Of a stretch of 64,000 nt of DNA, positions 33,596-44,561 are shown in pieces. Below the pieces are notes generated by a model. That model was not told the DNA's origin. It made no database searches and saw only the letters and a program-made list of their open reading frames with translations. Position 1 is the stretch's first letter, and each line of letters opens with the position of its first letter. This DNA is from Pratylenchus scribneri (Eukaryota > Nematoda > Chromadorea > Rhabditida > Pratylenchidae), in the NCBI GenBank assembly GCA_030063045.1, contig JAQSEB010000157.1:124001-188000 (forward strand), read 5' to 3'. The translations under genes were made by a program, and so were the position numbers.

Positions 33596-34326
33596 TCATT
33601 GCAGTTGTCTGTATCACATACTTTGCAATACCCATTTGGGCACATATTTAAAAAGTTTTGGCACTCCTCTTCTGGTTTATGGCCAGGCTTAGGCTCACCG
33701 CAATTCTTCATAAGTCATAACCATATCTGGACGAAAAAAAGGAAAAAACATTAATACAAATGTATCAAAAAATTTTAAAATTAAATTCTATTCTATACAT
33801 TTTATGGAGAAGCATCGAATGGATATTCCTATTTTCATTCCAGTCAACCAATACTTTTATGTCATTGAGTAATTTTATTTTAACGCAAATAGCAATTTTC
33901 AAAGTTACATTTTGTTTGTTTTCCTTAATATGATAATTAGTGAATTTTTTCAATTTAATTAAATGATATAAATTAAATGATTTCAAAATTTTTCTCTAAT
34001 CACTTTATATTGTCCTAAGATTCAATTTAAGTAAAAATGGAAAAAGAATGTGGAATATTTTTTAAAAATTAGGACTATTTTAAAATATTCAGCATTCACC
34101 TTCGCATTTCTGGCTTACACAATAGTGGAATTTAGCAGGACAGTCCATGCTTTGTGCTGGCGGAAAATTTGGCCCAGGACCATTATGGATGTCAAAATAA
34201 CATTTGAGTGCTAAAAGCAATAATTAAATATTTTTTATTAAAATATGAAAAGAGCAACTAACCCGAATTGGTGCCAAAGAAGATGGCAGCCAAAATTAAG
34301 GCGAAAATAAAGGTGTATTTCAACAT
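33596..34326 (-). CDS. Small secreted Cys-rich protein (Ly6/three-finger-like)
   Basis: Exon 1 (34263-34326) encodes a signal peptide, MLKYTFIFALILAAIFFGTN. Exon 2 (34089-34210) continues in frame with ALKCYFDIHNGPGPNF and CPAKFHYCVSQKCEGEC, then TGA, giving about 62 aa. A third Cys-rich exon lies at 33596-33705: CGEPKPGHKPEEECQNF, then CPNGYCKVCDTDNCNE and stop. Its CxxCxxxxCN ending is typical of Ly6/uPAR three-finger domains. It joins exon 2 in frame if exon 2 is cut at the alternative donor TGT/GTAAGC (34114) and exon 3 starts after GAAG (33705). The gene may therefore make a short and a long isoform, or exon 2's stop may be the true end. Secretion is well supported; the Ly6 assignment is tentative. 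Confidence 0.6.
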
Positions 34327-35258
34327 TTTAGGATCTAATCAGAAAATTATTAATTAGAAGAAGTAAATGGACTGAAATTACATCAGAAAATTGATAAAAG
34401 ATATTTATTAATAATCTTGTCCTATTGTCTTTTATTACGGAATTTAAAAATATTTTTTTTCCTATTAAATTACTCATTAACTCATAAAAAGTCACAACCG
34501 GGAGCCATGGATATAAAAGCAGAGCGTATTCTAATATTCATTTCCTAAAATGTAGAAACAGTATTCAACTTAATAATCTTATTTCCATTGAAACAAATCA
34601 AAAAAAACATTTTTATAGGCTTAATATATTCTTTTAATTCAATAGGTATTTTGGTAATTCCTTTTTTATGGTTGTTTTTAATAAAAATAATAAATGAATT
34701 GAAAGTTATTTTTTCATATTTTTTATAACATTTTGTGGCTAGAAAAATGGTCGCTCGTCGCTCCTTAAAAAAGTTTCTCTGCAAAGCCTAAAAAATGTGA
34801 TGAGTTTTCTCAAAACAATGATGAGTAATAATTTGTTATACAATTTTATTTTGCCATTCGCTTTAAAAATTTCATACAATGAAAATTTTTCAAATGAATC
34901 ATATTTTAACAATCAGAATTCTTAAAATGATAATAATTGGACGGGAAAATTTTCTATAATATAAGAATGATGACAGACCTCTGTTTTCTTTCCTTAATAA
35001 CATTTAAATTTTGAAAAAAAATATTTGTATTAATTTTATAAAATCATATTTTGTTTTTTTTTTTATTTGATTTCAAGAAATTTTATTTTGTTGGATACTC
35101 ATGGTTGACCGAAAGAATAGATAGTTTTAAAGTTCATTTCTATGGATATTATAATTTGACATAAACATTTTTTTATCAATTGAAGAAAATTTTTTCAAAT
35201 TATTATAAATAAAACAATTATATATAAATAAATTTCTGTTTTTCTAGGATCCAAAAAA
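34327..35258. other. Intergenic, no gene seen
   Basis: AT-rich spacer. A 79-codon minus frame at 34545-34784 is Lys/Ile-rich without a domain and is not called. Confidence 0.5.
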
Positions 35259-38200
35259 TTAGCATCCATTTTCTCTTTTCACAAAATTGGTTTCCTCTCG
35301 AATATGGATGCCAAATTTTCTCCATCCATTCAGAATTGTGCATTTGCTTCGAAATTTGTTTTCCACCACAGTGCAACCAACTTTTATGCGTGGAAATTGG
35401 CAAATATTATAGTTGATGCACAATTCGGGCTTGAGACTTTTATAGTAGCTGACAATGTCATTATGGCATTTTTCATAGATTTTATAGTATAATTTGCGCA
35501 GACTTAACTTTGATGACAACTGAAAAAAATTATTCTAATTATTAAAAAAAATGTTTGGATAGATTATTGGAACTTCGTAAAAAAAATATTATGATGCATT
35601 TAATGGTTACAAATAGATTGTCATCTTTAGTCAAAATTCAATTTGGGTACTAATGGAGTTTGTCCCTTACGAGGGAAGAATGAGGATGATGAAGAAGATG
35701 ATAAATACTCATTTCCTTCATCATTATCAATATCCTCATTCTCAACCTTCCCTCGTAGGGGACAAACTTCATTAGTAACTTAAATGGTATTATGGTTTTA
35801 TTTGTATAAAACTAAATTATAATTGTTTAAACCTATGCTAAATCGAAATCAAATGATGTATCTTGTTGAGATCAATGATTGAGTGAATATAACTAAATAT
35901 TTTATTTTAAGAATATTGCTAATCTATCTATGCTTAAAATTCGATTTTACTAATTTTTTTTAATTTTAATTGACATTTTCACTTGAAAAATAAACTAAAT
36001 AATAAAAATGCTCAACATGAATCTAATAAATTTTCTTTATTAAGCATTAAAGAGAATATCTTCTAATGTAGACTTTTGCCATAGGCATATTAATTTATTG
36101 ATAAATGTCGGCATATTATTACTAAAATGATGAATTTTGACTGAATTTATATTCTTGTTTATAAGCCTAAAGAATTGTTCGTGAAAATTTACTAATTCAA
36201 GAAGGAATATTTTCCTATTTTTTTGTTGTTGTTTTTTAATTTAAAATTTTACTTGAGTCTCCTGCATTCTACTCCAAATGTTCCCTTCAAAATTGGCAAC
36301 AATTTTAGTAATATTTAGATGATGGAAGAATGGATATTTGTATTCATCCTTTGGCACTTCCTGTAAAATTACAATTACTTTTTATATTAATTTTAAATTA
36401 TAAATTTTAAATAAGAAATTAACAAAATTGATGAAATTTAAAAATTTTTGACAAATAAAATTTATCGAGAAATAATTAGAAAAGTTTATAAAAAATTATA
36501 TTTTCCAAATTTTTAATCAATTTTTACATATTAACTCACAAAACTGTTTGCCAAATGGACAAGCAATGAATGATTGGTGGTCAACAATTCTTCGCTGCCT
36601 CTTTCCACAAAATGTGAATAATGAATCCAAAAACTGCGAATTTTCTTCGGTCGAACAATCATTTTTTGTCCCTCATATATTGCCGAACAAATTCCACTTT
36701 GTTTGTAGAGCTTTGTCAACATCAAATTAAATTTTTGTGGATTTTCTAAATAATTATTTAGATTATTATATCCTTTTTATATGATATGACGATTTTTGAG
36801 TTTGGAACTTTTTAAAAATGCCACTAACAAATTCTGATGTGCCTATTATTTTGGATTACTCCAAACTTGTCGCTGTGTCTACTTCGGGCCATTTTTAATA
36901 ATTCATCAAAAAATGAACCAATTTTTGACGATTTTAATAAGTAATGATAATAATTTTTTTTATTTAGAATTAATGAATTTTAGCAAAATTTATGAATGTC
37001 CTATACTATGGATTAGTAAAAAAATTTCAAAATTTTCTTGCACAAACTCCATCAATTCTAAACCAATTAAAATAAAATTAATATTGTTAGATAGTCAAAA
37101 TAGTATTTATTTAATTTGATACTAAAATCATCAAAAAAATTTAGTTCTTGATGTGTTATTTTAAACGGCGCAATTTTGGAGAATAGTAAAATGCTTTTGG
37201 CAAATTTTGATTATTTTTTAAAAATTTTTTTAAAAATTTACCCTGTTCATTAAAATTGCAATGTAATTTATTGACAAGAAAATATGCAGCAGATGGTTTT
37301 GCCCTTAATGCTGATGTGAATGCCTCATCCAAAGTGGAATATTTTGGTGCCATTAACAAATCATCCCAATCAATCAGGGCAATGAATTTGGCGGTCTCTC
37401 GATGTTCATAAAAGCATTCATGTGCCAACAGGACTTGATTGTTGTATTCCGTTTCCTCATTCGGATCCCATGGCATCCCTTTCAAATTCGGGAATTGAAC
37501 GCCGGGTCTGATGGAAAGAAGCCCATCTTCTTCATAGAGTGTCATTAATTCATGCACAACACTCAGCATACTTTGCACGTGTGCCACAATCAGATCCACC
37601 TTAATTTTTTCATTTATAAAAAATGTAAATTTTAATAATAATTCAAAAAAATTTATAATCATTTTCTTATAATTTTCCCAAAATTATCATAAATCTATTA
37701 ATATTTTTTTTTTTGTAAATTTTAGAATAAAATTTGTTATAATTTCGCTAATTTTAATTGAAAAAAAAGATTTAATTTGTTTTTAAATAAATTTTATAAT
37801 AAATTTTAAAATTAGCCATTTATTATAAAATAATCAATAGGAAAATTAAAATAAGGAAAAATATAGAACATGTTTTTGGAAGGTGGTAAATGGGTGGAAT
37901 TTGTAGGAGTGGAACTTACTTCTGGAAGGTAAAGTCCACCCCTAAATCCCTTCCAAAAGTATGTTTCACCCCTACAATTCCACCCCTACATCCTTCCAAA
38001 AGTATGTTCCACCCCTACAATTCCACCCCTACATCCTTCCAAAAGTATGTTCCACCCCTACAATTCCACCCCTACATCCTTCCAAAAGTATGTTCCACCC
38101 CTACAATTCCACCCCTACATCCTTCCAAAAGTATGTTCCACCCCTAAATCCCTTCCGAAAGTATGTCCACCCCTACATGTAGGGGTGGAACACCCTTTTT

Positions 38201-39460
38201 GAAGGTATGTAGAGGTGGAACATACTTCTGAAAGGTATGGAAAGGTATGTAGGGGTGGAATTTGTAGGGGTGGAACACACTTTGGAAGAGAATTATAAAT
38301 TTGAATAACCGGCGGAATTATAAATCACAATGATGGAAATATCGGAATAAATGAAATTATAAATCTTGATGAAGATAAGCCTCTGAGTGAATTAAAAATT
38401 CAGCAAAAACTAATGTTTGCAGAATTCAAAAAAATGAAAAAATATTAATAAATAAATATTATATATTTCAAAAGGAATAAAAATTAATGAAATTAATTTA
38501 TAATATTTGATATAAATGTCACAGATAATTTTGGAAATTAGCTAATTCCGGAATTAGCTAGGCAATTGGATTAGCTAATTTTGGAAATCTCGGCTTCTAG
38601 TCATTGTACAGAATTGAGGGTCGGCTCATTTAATTCGTTATGGTCGATTTACTATATGAAATTTCAATTACAAACCGATTTAGGGGCTATGGTTTAGGTA
38701 GGGTTAGGCTAGGGCCGGCATTGGTTCTAAGGTTATGGCTAGGGCTAGGAATTTAAGAGAAAATTCTGAAATTAAAATTTCTTATAGTAAATCGACCATA
38801 CCGAATCGAATGAATACTATCGAGTCTGTACAATGCCTAGAAGCCGAGATTTCCAAAATTGGCTAGCCCCAAATGCCTAGTTAATTCCGGAATTAGCTAA
38901 TTTCCAATATTGGCTATAACATAAAATTTGATTTCTTCATAACAATTTTTTAATATTTATTTCTTAATTTTATATTCAATTTTAAAAAAAACCTTTAAAT
39001 GCCGATAAACCTCCAATACAGCAATCATCAATTGCCATTGTTCAAAAGCCATCACTCGACTCATGCAAATTACGAATCCTCGTTTCCGCTTACTCGGCTT
39101 ACTAATCGCTAACTGTAACAATTTTAAACAATTAAAAATGTTAAATTGCCGAAAACATTTTTAGTCATTTTTCCGGAGAAATTAAAAGATTTACTTTATT
39201 TTTTTTTATTAATTACATTGTCAAATGGAACAAATTTTTTCGGTTTCAAATGTGCACCAAGGGCAACAGGGGAATACGGCAAAAATTTGTTGAATGTACA
39301 TTGCAAAACGAACAAATCAAATTTGCATAAGCCCATTGAGGTGGAATGATCCAATTGAGCTTTAGAAATTGAATATTTTCCATTCGATATTTTCTGAGCG
39401 CATTTAATCTGATTGACGTCGAAATTGCGATCAGCGATGAATAATGTGGTAATTTTATTC
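35259..39460 (-). CDS. GT92 (DUF23) family glycosyltransferase, 5' end not found
   Basis: Six exons join in one frame: 39217-39460, 38993-39112, 37242-37599, 36540-36745, 36253-36360 and 35259-35519 (about 432 codons). Exon 2 has the family opening GFVICMSRVMAFEQWQLM. Exon 3 has ECFYEHRETAKFIALIDWDD, where the DWDD-type acidic motif is expected to bind the metal-nucleotide sugar, and ends near LVNKLHCNFNEQ. Exon 4 has the C-terminal block KMIVRPKKIRSFWIHY and LLVHLANSF. Exon 6 is Cys-rich and ends VKRENGC. The family transfers sugars (galactosyltransferases are known) to N- or O-glycans in the Golgi. A type II membrane anchor is expected, but its exon is not identified. Exon 1 as seen begins in phase 2, so at least one upstream exon is missing. 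A possible one with a hydrophobic run lies at 40372-40575. Introns contain three hairpin or tandem elements. Confidence 0.82.
35647..35780. repeat. Hairpin element in GT92 intron
   Basis: About 40-bp inverted arms (actaatggagtttgtccctt ... gggacaaacttcattagt) around a GA/TC-rich loop. It is MITE-like; no clear target duplication was read. Confidence 0.7.
37881..38288. repeat. 43-bp tandem repeat with opposite-strand flanks in GT92 intron
   Basis: About four and a half units of a 43-bp C-rich repeat (ccacccctacaattccaccc ... ttccaaaagtatgtt) occupy 37935-38180. On both sides the same motif is present in the opposite orientation (ggaatttgtaggggtggaac at 38255, gtggaatttgtaggagtgg at 37895). 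The tract can therefore fold back on itself. The open plus-strand frames through it are an artefact of the repeat. Confidence 0.85.
38528..38913. mobile_element. Fold-back/MITE-like element in GT92 intron
   Basis: About 385 bp with long imperfect inverted arms. ttccggaattagcta occurs at both ends, ctcggcttctag pairs with ctagaagccgag, and tggtcgatttactat pairs with atagtaaatcgacca. The centre carries GGTTAGGCTAGGGC-type words. No coding capacity. Confidence 0.75.
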
Positions 39461-39867
39461 CTAAATTCTATTTATTCATTAATTTAATAATTAGATAATT
39501 ATAATTTAAAATGGTTAATTTAGCGAATAAAATACTATGAAAAATGGAGAAAAAAAGGCATTGAAATTAGCCAAAAAAATATAGAAATTTGCGAAGAAAT
39601 TATTGAGATTGGCGAAAAAAATTTTAAATTTTTAATGCTTTATCCTAGATCCAAAAATCTTAGAACTCATCAAGATGCGAAAGGGATATATAATTTTTAT
39701 GGTTTTATAAAAATTTAAAAAATTAAACTGTTTGAACCGTCTTTTGATTTATGCTTTAAAACAAATTTAAAATTCTTAAACTTAAGTTAAATATTTCAAA
39801 TAAGGCTTTTCTTGACGCGAGATCTATCGAGAGGATGATATAATCGTTTTTTTTATGTCTAGAATAA

Positions 39868-40226
39868 AACGGTTTTGCTGCCTTTTGTGGACCCGCAATT
39901 TTGCGGACGAAACGGTTTGGTGCCGCTAGCGGTAAAGTTGATGCGGAATTGTTTAGGGCATTTTATTAGGCATAAAATTAGTTACAAATTGATATCAAAG
40001 CTTTGGCCAATGTTGAAAATCACCGAGTTATGGCCACAAAAATCAGCCAAAAACACAATTTTAAATAAACCAAAAGTTTTTTGGCCATAACTCAATGGAT
40101 ATTCAACATTGACGGAAATTTTTGATGTCATTTTGTAGCTAATTTTATGCCTAATAAAATGACATAAACAATTCTGCATCAACTTTATTGTAAGCGGCAC
40201 CAAACCGTTTCGTCTGCAAAAGGCGT
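39868..40226. mobile_element. Fold-back element, family A (best copy)
   Basis: Two ~170-bp inverted arms. gacgaaacggtttggtgccg pairs with cggcaccaaaccgtttcgtc, and ttattaggcataaaattag pairs with ctaattttatgcctaataa. The arms meet around tttggccataact. Diverged copies occur at 26150-26485 and 48340-48690. Confidence 0.8.
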
Positions 40227-41676
40227 AATACGAATAATACACTTAACAATTAATCATCATAATCTTTACGCCATTTTCAATATTTTATTATTCGACATTT
40301 TCAATGCTTTTTTCGCCATTTTCATTATTTTTTCACCATTTTAAATATTTTCTTTTTATTAATTTTTTAAACAAACCGATTGCCAATTTTATGATGAAAA
40401 CTTCTGTAAACAATCAAATTCATGTGGAAACAATTCAAGCAATTCAAATTCAACATTAGCCAATTTAATTTGAGGAATATTAAAAGTAGAAGGAATTTTA
40501 CTTCAACATTCCTATTAAATAAATTCTTTTTTATTTTTTTCAAATAATGTTGGAATAGACGCATCATTATTATTTTATCTGAAATTAAGTGATAATTAAA
40601 ATGTTTATTTAAATTTTAAATTTATTTTTATGAGTTAAAAGTGATTTTTATTTAGGAATTTTTTTAAATGGAATATGAATTTATTTATAGAATATGCTTT
40701 TATGGGTGACAAATTTGAATAATTTCTTAAAATTTTTTTAATTAAAATTTACTTAAGGCAAGATATATTTTTTTACTTCATAGCTGAAAAAATTGTGAAG
40801 AAAAAATTTACTTTTGAAATAAAATAAATTAATTTGAATTATGAAAAATAGTTCACAAAATATTCGCAATCCTTTTGAATGTTTGTTCAAATTTCAAATT
40901 TTAAAAAAGAAAATCGATCAATTTTTTTGGGAATGATTTTTAATTGGCATTTGGATTTGCGACGCGACTGCACATCGATATTCTTGTTCTTGTTTTTATG
41001 TGCGCAATGATAGAAATCTCGGAAATCTATGTTCAATGGAGGGGAACCGCCCTCAAATTTTATTCTCTCGTTTCATTTCTTCTTCCCATTTTTGAATTGT
41101 TGGTTCCGCAAAAAAAGTAAAATTTTTCGCCATTTTAATAAATTTTAATCACAGAAAGCACTATTATAAAAAAATGCAAAATTAAAATAAGTTCTGCTTG
41201 AAATTTGGCATATAATTCTCTAATTTTTGGGAGAATGATTGAGCGAATTTGGCCAATTTTAGATCAATATTTTTCCACTAGTTTCTTATATATGCCAACG
41301 GGATTTACAATATTTTTGGGAAAAAATTTCGAATTTCAATTAATCTCTCAAAAAAATATATTAAAATAAAATAAATAATTTCAAAAAAATTAATTAATTT
41401 TGGTACTTATCATATTTCCCCGGGCAAATTTTTCCCCAAAAATCATCATTCTTAAAATCATCTAAAGTATGATTTTACATCGTTTTACAATCAAATATGA
41501 GTAATTGAATAATAATCTCAAAACACTTTTCCCAAATCTGCCCGGGGATAACCGATAAGTACCTTTTTTTAAAAATATAAAAAAATTAATTTATAATCTT
41601 AAAAAATATAAAAAATTTATTTCTATTTCTAATCTAAGGTAATTGTAATTTTTTTAATCAACAAAATTTATAATAA
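40227..41676. other. Intergenic, possible 5' exon of the GT92 gene
   Basis: At 40372-40575 the minus strand has an acceptor (aatttcag) and a frame with MRLFQHYLKKIKK followed by a hydrophobic run, FLLLLIFLKLNWLML, which would suit a type II membrane anchor. The splice link to 39460 is not proven. The remainder is AT-rich without genes. Confidence 0.3.
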
Positions 41677-44561
41677 ATGACGAATAGCAACACTTCAATA
41701 ACAAGTACAATTCATTTTAAATTATTCATCCTAATATGGCTTACTCTGCAAAGTACGGTGCACACTTTAATAATTAAATATTCAAGGAATCGGGGCACAT
41801 ATGATTCGCTGTATTATCCAACAGTGGCCGTATTCTTTATGGAAATTCTGAAGTGCTTATTTTCAATGCTAGTCACCTACATTCAATCAATGGGATTTCA
41901 TGAGTAATTTTATTTTTTATATTAAAATTCATTAGATTGAAATAATAAAATAGAAATTCTGAAATTTGGGAGTTAGATTAAAATATAATAATGATTTTAC
42001 TAGACGACTTCGGTGCTAGGTCATCTCCACAATTCTGCAAATATGGGCATGTCCACAAATTCTGCAAATATAAGTTTTTGACTTCTAATAAATCAGCAAT
42101 AGATTTTAGACCATACAAATCTTATACCAATTTGTAGATCTCATCGAGACGCATCGAATGATATATAAAATGTCTGGTTTTGGTCCAAAATTAAAGAGTT
42201 TTAAACCAAAAACTTAAAAAAAGGTTTAAACGGTTTATTTGGAATATTTTATATACCATTCGATGCGTATCGATGAGTTCTACAAAATGGTATAAGGTTT
42301 GTATGGTCTAAAACCTATTGCTGATTTATTAGAAGTCAAAAATTTATATTTGCAGAATTTGTGGACATGCCCATATTTGCAGAGCCATTTGTCTTTTATG
42401 GAGATGAACCCGGACGGATGACTTCGAAAATTTCTATTAAATAGATTGAGTTCAAATGCTAACATTATTTTGAACAAAGACTTTTTAGATATTATATTTG
42501 CATTTTACTACTATATCAATTGGTTCTAGTCTAATTTTTTATCAAGTTTAATTTATTTAGATTAATATTAATGCTTTGTATCTTAATTTATGTTAATTTA
42601 TTTTTTGATACATTTTACATTTCATTATATAATTTAAACAATGTCCAATGTTGATTCTATAATTTAATAAAAAATTATTTCTTCATTGATTTAATATTTC
42701 AATAATTAAAATTCGGCAACTTGGCAATAACCCAACCTTTAAACATAATTAATTAAATTTTAAAATAAATAATCATTAATGTTTTAATAATAAAAAAAAT
42801 AAATTCTCTGGAAATATAAATTTAATTTTAATTGCAAAAAAAATTTTTTATTGATAAGATAATTTCCAATATTTATTTTATTAGTTTCCTATCAAAATTA
42901 CATGTGAATATTTGGATAAATTGGCGTGAAGCAATGTGCATTTTTGTGCCAACAATGCTGTATACTTTGCAAAACAATTTGGTTTACATTAGTTTGCATC
43001 ATTTGAATGCCGCTTCATTTGTGGTAATTTGATAATTATTATAAAAAATTCGGGGAATTATAGAAAAAAAATCTAAAAAATATTTTACATTTCTATGAAT
43101 TAATTTAAAAAAAAACAATAAATATAAATATAAATCTCTAAAATTAAATGAATATTTATAGATAATTTATCAATTGAAAATTTTATTTGCTGCTTTGTTT
43201 TCAATTTTGTTACTTGGGAGGAAAATTTCATTGACCCAATGGCTTTCAATTTTCGTTCTTTTTGTTGGAGTAATTATTATCACATGGACACAAAATAGTG
43301 CAAAAATTAATGTCGCCGAACATCGAGCCCCAATAATTGGTGAAACCATTTTGGGGAAAATAAGATTTTTAAAGGGAAATTTTTCCAATGTATTAAGCTT
43401 TTCCTTTAATTATTTTTAATATAAAAATAATTCAATAAAAATAATTAACCAGAAAATTAGGAAAAAATTGATTTTATTCTTTTTCCACTTAATTGAAACC
43501 ATTTTTTTTTGTATTTTCTATAAATTGAGCTAATTTTTTCTCTAATTAATTAATAATTCATCTAATTCAGTATTCTAATATTTATTTAAAATTATTTTGA
43601 TCAAATTTGTTTCAGTATTTTCTACTAAAACTACTAAAATAATAAAAAAAAATTAAATATGCATTTAGGCATTCTCGCTGTTCTGTTCGCTTCTACGATT
43701 TCGGGTTTGGCCGGTGTTATGGTGGAAAAAGTACTCAAAGATGCATCAAAAATCTCTTTATGGTTGCGCAATATTCAAATGTCAATCATTTCAATTCCTT
43801 CAAGCTTCGTGACAATTTTCATAATTGTAAGGAATTTAGATTTTTTTAATTTTCTAGAAACTAGAGTAATTCATTTTATCGAATTTGTAAAGGAAATTAG
43901 GAAATTTTAATTAGCCAAAAATAGGAAAAATCGTAAAACTTTTTAATAGTACTTTAGAATTTAGACATAAATTAAAGATTATATTTAGGCAAAAATGATT
44001 GATTTTATATGATTGATATTCATTATTCAAAAATAAATAAATGGGCATCCAAAAATAATAAAAAAAATAAACAATTAATATATTTTTTTATGTTACTTAA
44101 GTTAACAATAAACCATAAAATACTCAAAAAAAAAACAAATAAAATATTAATACTCATAAAATTAAATATATCCTAAAAAATAATTTAACTAATTAAATAA
44201 TTAATATTTTTCTTAGAATAAAAATGAAATCATAAAAAATGGAATGCTACATGGCTTCGATTCAATTGTATGGCTAACGGTGATTTGGTATTCAATTGGT
44301 GGTATTTCGGTGGCAATATGCCTAAAATATGCGGACAATATTGCCAAAGATTTTGCCATCGCCATTTCCATTATTTTCACTGCAATTGGCTCAATTTTTA
44401 TTTTCAATTTCCAACCGGACATTTTATTCTTTGTTGGCCTCATTTTGGTCATTGGCAGCACATTCTTTTACTCAAAATCGCATAAAATTATTGCGGATTT
44501 TTTGAAAAAACATTGCAATAATTATTCTTTATCAAATTATCAACAAATAGAAGAGCAATAA
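41677..44561 (+). CDS. SLC35-type nucleotide-sugar transporter, 5 exons, 348 aa
   Basis: Exons are 41677-41903, 42885-43023, 43162-43339, 43669-43826 and 44217-44561 (1047 nt, continuous frame). The 3' end of exon 3 is set at ATTG/GTGAAA (43339), because only this donor gives the phase needed by exon 4. Family blocks seen: TLQNNLVYISLHHLNAASF in exon 2; IYQLKILFAALFSILLLGRK and QWLSIFVLFVGVIIITW in exon 3; STISGLAGVMVEKVLKDASK and LWLRNIQMS in exon 4; GGISVAICLKYADNIAKDFA and FNFQPDILFFVGLILVIGS in exon 5. About ten membrane helices are expected. The SLC35A subfamily carries UDP-galactose, UDP-GlcNAc or CMP-sugars into the Golgi in exchange for the nucleoside monophosphate; the substrate cannot be told by eye. 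It could serve the neighbouring GT92 enzyme in glycan synthesis, but adjacency alone proves nothing. Intron 1 contains a large fold-back element. Confidence 0.9.
42004..42430. mobile_element. Large fold-back element in transporter intron 1
   Basis: Arms of about 170 bp. caaatatgggcatgtccac pairs with gtggacatgcccatatttg, tcagcaatagattttagacc pairs with ggtctaaaacctattgctga, and gacgcatcgaatg pairs with cattcgatgcgt. The loop is ~70 bp with ttttaaaccaaaaactt. No coding capacity; shares words with family B. Confidence 0.85.

Noticed and set aside
35637..35790. Possible CRISPR-like or regulatory repeat
   Set aside because: It is a single hairpin with one pair of arms, not a spaced direct-repeat array. 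No CRISPR array exists in the window, nor is one expected in a nematode.
37890..38182. Pro/Ser-rich plus-strand frames (FHPYNSTPTSFQKYVPPL repeats)
   Set aside because: Products of the 43-bp tandem repeat in an intron; all frames are similarly open and not conserved.
39875..40242. Plus and minus open frames of 71 and 86 codons with matching peptides (CRRNGLVPL...)
   Set aside because: The similarity arises because the DNA is the inverted repeat of fold-back family A, read from either arm.
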